Positions 26,459-38,400 of a stretch of 64,000 bases of DNA are shown here, in pieces; the stretch's first letter is position 1, and each line of letters opens with the position of its first letter. Made by a program: the position numbers and the translations under genes. This stretch comes from Phorcus lineatus (taxonomy: Eukaryota; Mollusca; Gastropoda; Trochida; Trochidae), in the NCBI GenBank assembly GCA_921293015.1, contig OV121083.1:32294908-32358907 (forward strand). Direction: 5' to 3'. The notes beneath the pieces are model-generated. The model was not told the origin of the DNA. It saw only the letters and a list, made by a program, of their open reading frames with translations, and did no database searches.

Positions 26459-29400
26459 TATTGCCTTTCCAGGGATTTCAACAGAGCTTGAAAACATTTA
26501 TACAATAACATGAGATTTTTATATCAGTACATGAATCAATTATTTTCACATTTGTTTAATAGAGATATTGTGTTTGGAATGAAAGATGTACTGGCTCTCT
26601 TAGTTTTCAATACTGGAACTTTGTAGCGGCAACCTGAGTTGAGAAGGTGATTTTCCGAATGTAGGTAGTGAGTTGGGTCAGATAGAATTCTAACAGCTTG
26701 ATTTAGGATCTGCCGCTCATATATAAACCCTTTCGGATTTTTTACTTTTCAGAATCTTATCTTGGCTGTTTGCCTGGAAACATAAGTCACAAAACTGTTT
26801 CAAAGGTTGAACCTTAAAACCTTTACGCTATGCATAATTAAAACAAAGATCTTAAACAACCATCTGCTGAAGGATAAATGTATTATCTATGATCTGCTAG
26901 GAATGTTTTCAACTGAGAATATGAGTTATTAAATGTTTAGGAAGCCTCTTAACTTTTGTACATTATATTTCACACATTCACCACTTTGCAGAGATAAAGC
27001 CAACTCTGTTTGCTTGATGATTTCGTTTTGTTTTTATTATTTGTTTCAATCTCATTTTCACACGTTAACTATCATCAGCCATCAAAGTCCATTATCCCCT
27101 ACTTTTTGTGGATAGTATAAGAATAGATTTATAAATTTGTTTTAGTGATGATACAAAGTTGAATGTGATCAGATTGATCTGGAAATCAGTTCTCAGCTTA
27201 ATACTATGCCAAAGCACAATTAGAAAACAAAATATAACCACTGAAATAATTATGAACCGCCTTACGTCATAAATTTGGGTTTCTTTACCGTTCCTTCTGT
27301 CTGTCTGTCTGTCCCAGGACTTTGTGCGGAGCTTTTCTCCTAAACTATACATGCTAACGTCACCAAACTTAATAAACATATTAATCATGATCCCCAGATG
27401 TTCATTTTTTTTGTCACATTTTAATTTTATTTTTGTGAATTCTATGGAATCGTGACTAAAAAGTGACTATGACAAAGTTATTTGTCTGCAGCATTTTTCT
27501 CAAACTATACATGTAAGCTTCAACAAACTTTAAAGACAGAACAACCATGATTGCTTGTGATCTTAAGACCTACAAATGATTTTGATCTTTAGCAGTTTCC
27601 AGTTTGTCTGGAGTATATCTCCCAATCTTGACTCGGTATCTCAGTGATCTCTGTGTCAAGTAGATGTGAATTTGCTTTCAGATTTGCAGTGGTTAGGAAA
27701 CCCTACACCTGATACCTTGTGATTTCAGTCATCCCTCCGACAAGCTGATGTGTAGTCAGTTGTTAGGAGAGTTTCATTTGGGTTGATGTGTATCTAGAAT
27801 GGTGGGTCAACAACGTGGGCGTGGGGCGGAGCATAATAGGGGGAATGATGTTGGAAAGAAATTCTATGGTGCAGATTTCAAGCATGTTTTAAGCTGTTCA
27901 TAGATTTGCTAACAAAAATATTTTCACCAGTTATAAAGTTAGAGAGCAAATATGGAAATATGATTGGTTTGATAACTTTTCTTCATATCTAGTGTTTAAT
28001 ATATAGATCATCTTGGTCTTGCCTACTGACACTTGACAATCTGGTGATTTCGTATTCTACCTTGAGAACTTCAACATTAAACAGTTTAATGGCTGATGAG
28101 CTACAGAGGGAATGGCTCTATATTTAGTATATATTGTTTGTTAGTTAAATTAGGGCATAGCAGGTGCGGCTAACACTGATCGGGGCTGTTTACTCAATTG
28201 AATGGTATGATAAAGCTGAACAAATCACATAGCTATGCTTCCAATGAGCCCAAATTCATACCCAAATCATCAAAACTGAAAAAAAGAGACAACACTTTAT
28301 AGTTTCATTTTGCTTTTTCAATCTTCTTCTCATGAACCACTGCCTCTGGGGAGTCAATTGGGATTATAAATTGTACATTAGTTGATATGGTGTTCATGCC
28401 CAAAAAATCTTTTTTCATCTTCTCCAGAAGCAAAAGGCTTAGAAAAATAAAATCTTATCAAGAGACTCCTTAGCTTAGCTAATGGGAATTATTATTTTTA
28501 GATTAGGTGATCCTGTGGTTCCTTATATGGCCTACAAAACCAGTTTTTGTCTTCTTTTCCAGAAGCAATAGGCCTAGAAACCTGAAACATTGTGTACTGA
28601 TTCATTAGCTAATTAGAAGTATCATTTATTGATATGGTAAGGCCCGAAAAAACTATTTTTTTACTTTAGAAGCAAAAGAACTAAAAAGCTGATATCTTAT
28701 GTACAGACCCCTTGGCAGATGAGGATTTTAATCGGAATTAACAGTCTCTGTGAAAATAACTTGTGAAAATAATGTTTCTAAATGTTTTTTATTTATGTTG
28801 ATTTATTGTTCAGAGATTGACTTTCATCAGATGCAAGTGAAATTGATTCAATGTTGTTCTTTTCAACTGTTGGTTGCACCAATGCAAGGTACAAAGTTCA
28901 AGTTGAGCCCTTCTGGTACAAATAGATTGTTCAAATGACAACTGACAAGTACACAAAGTTGCTATCCATGGAGCCATTTACGATTTAGATGAAAATACTG
29001 AGTATAAGTGAATGTTTGCAGATCCGGCTAAAGCAGAGATCCACGAGGAGGAGTACAGACAGAGGGTGGAGCAGGTTCACTCACGGGGCGGCTACGGCTC
29101 ACTCGGGTGAGTGTACACTCTAGCATTGCCATCCAAATTTTTGAATTGCTACAGGGAGACTCAACTTAGTAGAGTTGGTGTTGACCCCTTGGAAGTGCAG
29201 GGCATCTATCCTCAAGTCGTCTTTTATCTTTTCTCTATAAACCATTAATGTTATGAATCTAAAATTTTAGAATATTACCTTTGTGTGATGGAGGCATGGA
29301 TGTATAAATTTCATTGTCCCAATCCAATAAAGATATGGCAAGAAGTAGACTTGAGTGGTTAAAATCAACTGATTTGATCAAGTATGCTTGTAACACCAAA

Positions 29401-32400
29401 AAATAAGAAAGATACAACAATTTTTATTCTCATGCTAAATGTTAATATCTTCATTTCTTCAGTGTAAATAAAGCTGACATGAGTATTACTTGATCACAGT
29501 CATAGGTCTGTGTTTCATCATGTATTGCACCTTGCGTTGTTGGAGGGATGTGTCTATGACACAATGAGTTAATAGCAGTAAAAAGAAAAAGTGATGCTGT
29601 GTTATACATGTACCAGTGTCAGTGAAGCTGTCAGTGGTGATTGAAGTCTTGTGTGTTATACAGGTACCAGTGTCAGTGAAGCTGTCAGTGGTGATTGAAG
29701 TCTGGTGTGTTATACAGGTACCAGTGTCAGTGGTGATTGAAGTCTGGTGTGTTATACAGGTACCAGTGTCAGTGGTGATTGAAGTCTGGTGTGTTATACA
29801 GGTACCAGTGTCAGTGAAGCTATCAGTGGTGATTGAAGTCTCTTGTGTTATACAGGTACCAGTGTCAGTGAAGCTGTTAGTGGTGATTGAGGTCTCTTGT
29901 GTTATACAGGTACCAGTGTCGGTGAAGCTGTCAGTGGTGATTGAAGTCTGGTGTGTTATACAGGTACCAGTGTCAGTGGTGATTGAAGTCTTGTGTGTTA
30001 TACAGGTACCAGTGTCAGTGAAGTTGTCAGTGGTGATTGAAGTCTGGTGTGTTATACAGGTACCAGTGTCAGTGAAGCTGTCAGTGGTGATTGAAGTATG
30101 GTGTGTTATACAGGTACCAGTGTCAGTGGTGATTGAAGTCTGGTGTGTTATACAGGTACCAGTATCAGTGAAGCTGTCAGTGGTGATTTAAGTCTGGTGT
30201 GTTATACAGGTACCAGTGTCAGTGAAGCTGTCAGTGGTGATTGAAGTCTGGTGTGTTATACAGGTACCAGTGTCAGTGAAGCTGTCAGTGGTAATTGAAG
30301 TCTGGTGTGTTATACAGGTACCAGTGTCAGTGAAACTGTCAGTAGTGATGGAGGTCTGGTGTGTTATACAGGTACCAGTGTCAGTGATGATCGAAATCTT
30401 GTGTTTTATACAGGTACCAGTGTGAATGGAAGACTGAGGAAGCGAAGAAAAACATATTGCGGACTCACACGACAGCAGTTAGTGCCCGTATGTTGTACAA
30501 GATAGCGCAAACGGTAAGCTCGTTTGTTCATTGATCTGTCTGTGATCCTCTAAATGAATTTGTACTTTTTTATTTTGTTTTTATTTTGTGACCGTCAAAA
30601 TTCAACTTCCTTGATCTTTAATGTATTCTCAACCAAAATTAGGATGCCTTGGAATCCATTGCCTAAAATGTGCCGTTTGATCTAAGGTCAGTGTGAGTTT
30701 ATTAATACCATGGAGTCTCTATTCATTTTCTTTCTGAATAAATGGTACACTGTATATCTGTCTTTTAGGTTTTCAAATTCTTGAGATGTTCATGCAGAGC
30801 TGTTTGGAAAAACATCTGAGAACTTACCTTTTGATTAGAACTTGTGAAACTTGCATTTTAGCCTTTTCAATGGTTCAAGATAAGAACACAAAAACAGTTA
30901 AGTCTATCTTTAACAAACTTGGCCTTTTGTTTGACATTAGGCTGCAATGATGAACAGATGTAACTTTCTTAGAAATTCATGAAGCATATACTGCATAACC
31001 AGAGCGCACTATCTGTTTGTCCATAGGCTCAACCTTGTTTCCATAGCTTCAGTCACAAATTGTATGTCATCAAAACTTTTTCATGAAGTAATGTGTATGT
31101 GCTATGCCTTTTATACACGTTTCTTTTCACAACTTCATGGGCGCCGCCATCTTGGTGTTCTTATTCAAGAGATCAACAGGATCCGACATAAATTAAGTAC
31201 ATGAATAAAATCAAATACACTATTTTAACATGTTGTCCATGGAAACATCACCTTCCGATCATAACTGGCACGCTTCTGCACCTTTTATATGAGACGATAT
31301 TGAAATCTTAGGCACAGGGAACGGGAAATATTTGTTACTTTATATATGGTAGTTTGATTGTTACATAATTGATATATTTGATGAAATGAAATTTGTTTAT
31401 TAATATGACGGGGCATTCACTGATACCATCTTTGACAGAAAACATCAAATACATATGAAAAGCTACGTACTGAATATATATTCGGCGCAAATAAATTATC
31501 TTCCACATACTATGTATTATTATTCTTCAGTCAGGAGTCTGAAAACAAATTTCAAATGATCGGTGAAATGGTTTTGGAACAGGAAATACAAAGTAATCTA
31601 AATGTGACACTGAACCTGATGGGTTTCCTACTTTTTGGTTTGTTGTTTTGGGACCTGTAGTTGTTCATTAAAACAATCGAAATTTGTGGCAAAGTACTGA
31701 ATATTTTCCACATTGTTATGTTTTGGTGATGTCAAACAGTACTTGAAGTAGATGTAGAGAATGCCTTATGATATATTATTAACATGCATCTGATCAATGT
31801 TTATTACTTTTACAGACCCTGTCTCATATGTCATGATTAAAACAATTTAAAGAAGAAGGCACTAAATCTTATTGAGAGAGAGAAAAAAAAGACTATCATT
31901 ACCAACCTTTTATATGTTAAATCACTTAAAATCATACACAAACTACATTGGTTAATTTCTCTTTTCTAAATAAGGCCTAGAGACTGTCTAAATTACTTTT
32001 TAAAATGTGTCGGTATTGAATGTCCACATTTTTAACATTTTCAAATATTGAATGTAAGTTAGGTTTTTGTCTTGAATCTCAAAATTTGTCAATGTAAATA
32101 ATAATTATTAAAGGCTATTTTGTAAAGGTAAATAATAATTATTAAAGGCTATTTTGTAAAGGTAAATAATAATTATAAAAGGCTATTTTGTAAAGGTAAA
32201 TAATAATTGTTATAGCCTATTCTGTAAAGGTTGAGTTTTGTTTTGATTATGACATTTATATGCATTTTAGGACATTTGTTGTCTTTTTCAAATTGAACCA
32301 GGTTCAACCTGTGTTATTATAAATAAGATATGTACATTTTTATTTGGTTTTTGTAAAAAAATAACCGAGATATTTAACTCATTTTTAATCATTCTTATTG

Positions 32401-35400
32401 CTTTCTCCTTCTGTGTGTTCATCCGTCATAGTTTGAAAAGTGTATGGACAAGAAATTTTGTATTGATATCAATGTGATGCGTTTGTGAATAGTAGGATTT
32501 TCTAAAATTATTTCATTTCTTGATGACTGCAAAATCTGCAAATATATGTTGATATTCATGTGAGCTGAATGGTGAACCCTATTTGTCAATGTAAAATGAC
32601 CTTTGTCCTCTTTCATCATTCGTTCACAGGATTGATAGCATTGGTTTTCATTTGATTCACATCACCTTCCCTTGGTATTTAGAACTGTTATTATTATGGG
32701 GATTCTGGTTTATAGATTGGTGATTTGCTGGCCCCAAATTAGGGCCACATCATCTTCTTACCGGAAGCACAAGGCCTAGAAAGCCGAAACTTTCTTTACA
32801 GACTTCTTAGGTGATGGGGATTCTAACTTATCGATTTGGTCACCCCTCATTAGGGCCACAGGTCACACCCTTTTAACCTATTTTCACCTTCTCCAGATTC
32901 AGGAGGTCTAGAAAGCTGAAACCTTGTGTATAGACTTCTTAGCTGATGGGTATTCTAATTCTTTAATTTGGCGACCCTGTGACCTCTAAGAAAGCTAGCA
33001 GGGGCCAAACCTTTTTTAATCTCATGTTGGAAAACTTAGGAGCCTGTAAAGCAAAATCTTGTGTACAGACTCCTAAGTTGATAAACAGTAAAATAAATGT
33101 ATTACCTTATCCTGTGGAAGCTCATAGTAAGACCCTGTGACTATTTATCAAATACAAATTAAACAAGAATGTCGATGCTGGTCCAAGTAATGACAGGGAA
33201 CTTGCACTGCTTTAATCGCACAGAATCTAGGTATATTATGGCATCTGTCACCATTTTTATATTGTGTGTTACAGAACACATTGCCGGTGAAGCTTTTCTC
33301 CATCGACCGAGTGTTCCGCAATGAAAATCTGGATGCAACACATTTGGCTGAGTTCCATCAGATAGAGGGTGTGGTGGCAGACAGGGGACTCACACTTGGC
33401 GACCTTAAGGGCATCATATATGCTTTCTTTCATAAACTTGGTGAGTCTCAAGTTTATTGGCAAAATTGATAAGTCTCATGGTTCTTTCAGTTGAAAATTA
33501 ATGATATCACATTGCTTTAGGTCTGCATCATCAAATTTATTTAAAGGATAATAGTTCCGTTTCTAAAAATTCTGGGATTCATTTATTTTAATGATTTCAT
33601 TTAAGTTTGAAACACAGGGCTGTTGCCTCCTCTGACAATTCGCTTTACTATGGCGTCCCCCAGAGCTGTATTCTTGAACCACTACTATTTGTTATGTACA
33701 CTCAAGCATCAGGCAACATTATCTATTAATATGACTGAACTAATAAACAGTTTTGATCTCGATCCTTCTTGTCAATCATCAGCTCACCTCAAAGTGGAAA
33801 TATCTCTCTCCTTTGTCAAGTCCTGGATGACATCTAACATCTTGAATTTTAGACAAAACCAAAACTCACTGATACTTCCTAAACCTCGCCTGAAGAAAGT
33901 TGCTGTCTCCATAACTTTAAAAAAACCCACAGGTGCTCATCTCGACTCTGCTCCTGAAAGGGATTATCAGTTTCTCTCTTCTATCTATGTAGAAAATGAC
34001 ACTTCCATCTTAGGAATATCAGCGATATCCGGCAATGTTCTTTTGTGAATAAGAGAGACAGCTGCACTCCTGAACTCCAGATCCTGAATTGGTTATTGCA
34101 ACAGCCTTCTTTGTCAAATTTCAAAATAACCAAGTTCACGGTCCTTAAAAGATACAAAACAAACCTTAGCAATGTTTCTAGATTTCCTAGATCTACCCAT
34201 ATCACTCTTATTCTAAATTCACTTCACTGGCTACTCATCAAGGGAGATTTACTTGCTCATCTGTCAACCACACCTCTCCAATATACCTACAGAACTTTGG
34301 TGGTACTTCTAAGCAAATTTCCTCCTTTCCTCATTGTGTGTGTATATGTCTGCCGCATTTAGCCTTAAACATGGATGTGTGTGGGGTAAAAGTTCCCAAG
34401 TTAGCAGGGGATATTGAAATTGGCTTCTTTCGTTTGTTTGTCCATCAGTCTGTCCGTCATGGTGTAACTCAAAAACTATTAGACCTAGCTCAACAAAGCT
34501 TGGTATGTTGATCAGCCATCATGTGTGATTTGCCTTTTTGGGTTTTCAACTATTTGGGATTTAAATTATCCCTCACCTCACGAAGGTATGTGGAACAATT
34601 GTCATGTGAACTATTGTCTTTCAGGAAATGCAACTAAGAATTTAGTTTCTGGATTAGAACACAAACACCATAAGGCCTTTCTCATTACAACGTTGTATAT
34701 AGATTTTGTTTCCGATCCAGAACTGGAAAGGCCTGGCTCATTGAAACTCTCTTGATTGAACAACTTTATGTGTACTGGTGCCTTTTTTGGGTTTCAACTT
34801 ATTCCTGCTTTAGTTTGGGCCGCTTCAATGAAAACCACAGAGATGCCAACCATTTTGATTTTGGCATAATTATTACGATTTTGCATATAAATTACGCTGT
34901 TAAGTTATATTGACTTCAATTACAATTTTTAGATATTTCCACTGACCAAATGTAAAGGTAGTCAATTTGCCTTTCACCGGTTTCTGTATTATCATAACCA
35001 ATGAGAGCATTGCATTCAACAGCCGCAGTGAAAAATGCATGTCAGTGGATAGTAAAATGATTTTGATAGGTCGTTCTTTTTCTCACACCTATTAGCACCA
35101 GTATTGCACCTGAGCTCATTACATCGTTTTGTTACATAAAGATAATTAAAAGATTCCGGAATTAGAGATGATTATGAATGAAAAAATGATAAGGGGAGTT
35201 TTTAACCACCTTTTGCGCCAGTTGAGCCGGCCGAAAATGCCAGAGCGTCCCGATGTGAAGGGTGAAAAAGAAAAGCCTACAGCTAATTACAAACAGAAGG
35301 GTGAAACCTACAGCTATTGACAAACAGAAGAGTGAAAAAGAAAAGCCTACAGCTAATGACAAACAAAAGGGTGAAAAAGAAAAGCCTACAGCTAATGACA

Positions 35401-38400
35401 AACATAAGGGTTAAAAAGAAAAGCCTACAGCTATTGACAAACAGAAGGGTGAAAAAGAAAAGCTTACAGCTAATGACAAACAGAAGGGTGAAAAAGAAAA
35501 GCCTACAGCTAATGACAAACAGAAGGGTGAAAAAGAAAAGCCTACAGCTAATGACAAACAGAAGGGTCAAAAAGAAAAGCCTACAGCTAAATACAAACAG
35601 AAGGGTGAAAAAGAAAAGCCTACAGCTAATGACAAACAGAAGGGTGACAGAGAAAAGCCTACAGCTAATGACAAACATAAGGGTGACAGAGAAAAGCCTA
35701 CAGCTAATGACAAACATAAGGGTGACAGAGAAAAGCCTACAGCTAATGACAAACATAAGGGTGACAGAGAAAAGCTTACAGCTAATGACAAACATAAGGG
35801 TGACAGAGAAAAGCCTACAGCTAATGACAAACATAAGGGTGAAAAAGAAAAGCCTACAGCTAATGACAAACAGAAGGGTGAAAAAGAAAAGCCTACAGCT
35901 AAATACAAACAGAAGGGTGAAAAAGAAAAGCCTACAGCTAATGACAAACAGAAGGGTGACAGAGAAAAGCCTACAGCTAATGACAAACATAAGGGTGACA
36001 GAGAAAAGCCTACAGCTAATGACAAACATAAGGGTGAAAAAGAAAAGCTTACAGCTAATGACAAACATAAGGGTGGCAGAGAAAAGCCTTCAACACAGAA
36101 TGAACAGAAGTCTAAAACTAGCAGTAAGACAATTGCTCAGGACAAGAAAGATGGCAAGAAAACATCTGACACAAGGTACAACAAGGCAACTACATCAAAT
36201 GATAATATAAAATGTGAATCTTCTGACACTGGTGATAGTGGTGATACACTTATAGCCAGAATCCAAAACAAATTATCAGACCCTACTACAAAACTGTACA
36301 TTCTCTTCCTAACACTGCCTATCTGAAATAAAGCTAAATTAGCTCTCCAGAATGAGTCTCCTCAAATCCACAAGATGAAAAGAATTCTGAAAGGAATTTT
36401 GATAGATCTGGTTGTGAGGTTTTTTAATCCTAAAGCTACAGCTGAAGCTGAAGACATCTTTAACATTGACTTTGAGAGAAGAAAAAATCAAACGGACAAA
36501 GAATAAATTGTGATTGGTGGTTCAACCAAAATTTACATGAACTTAGTTCAGACAGTGTTGCAGAAATCTACAGGGAAGTCAGACAGTTTTACTGAAATGC
36601 TTGTAACTACATTCTAAAACTATATGCACTTGACCTGTAAATGCCAGAACATGCTGAAATTCTAGACATCTCATTGAGAACTTCAGTTAAGTTTTCAGCC
36701 ATTTAGTACTTCATCAACAGGTTTCCTGTTTTTTTCTGTAGTTGGCTGAAGGTATGGACCATCCTTCAGGGCAAATGTTCAATGAAGCTTTTGCACCAAT
36801 TTTGTCTTCACACTAAACATTTTCTGTAACATCAATTTTGAAGGGTGTGTTATTTTTCTCTATTACTGTTTTCATACCACTTCTATTAGATTTGTCCATC
36901 ACAGACCATTAGGTTTTTTCATTGTTTTGCACACTAGTTGTAAAGGAATTGACACACTGTTGATTACATTTGGTGAGACCCTAAGTTGTTTTGGTTTCAT
37001 ATTCTAGTAACATGTATGTTAGACTCTTAATATTTCTTGAGCTTATTGCCTTGTCCTGAATTTCTTTTCTTGCTGTTTTCGACAGAAAGTAATTATAGAA
37101 GCTCATACAGTGTGTGAAGAGAATGACTTGATATACGTTTCATGTGTACTTAACCTTCTCTTGTTTGGAGGTGTTGTACAGGAAGATTTATGATGAACAT
37201 CTGAAGCAAGAGAAAGTGTTATATAATATAAAAAATGCTTAGATTTTAATAAATTTGAAATTTTGTCACCTGTTAACTTTTCTTGCAGGAATAAAAAAAC
37301 TGCGTTTCAAGCCAGCATACAATCCTTACACAGAACCAAGCATGGAAATCTTCAGTTATCATGAGGGTAAGATTCACACCTTTCATGAATAATGACAAGG
37401 AAAACTTAGGCTAAATTTAATGCTTGCAAATATAAGATAAATAGTTTTTACAATTTCTGTAATTCATATGACAAACCAATCAATTAAATGCAAAAATGAA
37501 GTCTTTTACAGTGAATTTGCTAATTGCATGCTTATTTTTGAGTTGAGAAGGTTTTGAAACTGCACATTTGTGGAAGATAGAAAGAGGTTAATAATTTTAA
37601 GCAAAATAAATGTTATTGATAGCTAGAAGGTTGCGAAACAATTCATTTTGTTCTATTTGAACTATGAAAACATTTAAATAAGCTATCAACAACATCAGAA
37701 AAGTAAAACATTATACCACAGAATTGAAAGAAACTTGTCAGAATTGACATTTAAAGTGACATACTTATTTGTTAAAGATGTCTTAATTCTTTTAAACATG
37801 ATAACATTGGGAGCAATTTGTGCACTCAATGCATATATATGCACAAATAGCACAGTTATTGTGATACGATGCCCTAGCTTGTTCGAAAATTTTAAAACAA
37901 TCAACATATTTTAAATCCACCAAACAAAATCAAGTATACACTCCGTGACTAAAGTCATTTCATTGTTGGCCGTGTCAAGACAAATTGTTTCCATAACCAG
38001 AATTGCTTTGATATATCTATATGAGATAGGATGATGCATGTAGATGCTTAACAAACAAAGATGAAAGGAAAGTGTTGTTTGAATGTGTAGGTCTGAAGAA
38101 GTGGGTTGAGATTGGCAACTCTGGAGTGTTCCGCCCAGAGATGTTGTTGCCGATGGGCCTTCCACCAGATGTGGCAGTTATAGCCTGGGGCTTGTCTCTG
38201 GAGCGGTGAGATGAAGTCTTGTCTTATTACTCTTAATCAGTGATTCATCTGTCCATCTGTTTACAAACAAAGTAAGAAAGATATCATCAGTTAAACAATA
38301 CGGTTTCAAACTTGGATCATCTTCTTTCAGACCAACAATGATAAAATATGGAATAAACAACATTCGGGACCTGATTGGACCGCGGGTGAACCTCCAGATG

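Noticed and set aside
29616-30191. A 191-codon open frame of [18 protein letters not shown] repeats
   Set aside because: It is a by-product of unit lengths divisible by three in the splice-acceptor array. It lies in a FARSA intron and has no start context or non-repeat sequence.
35283-36210. Long open frames on both strands ([13 protein letters not shown] and [12 protein letters not shown] repeats)
   Set aside because: They are other phases of the 39-bp repeat. Only the [13 protein letters not shown] phase continues into recognisable protein outside the array.
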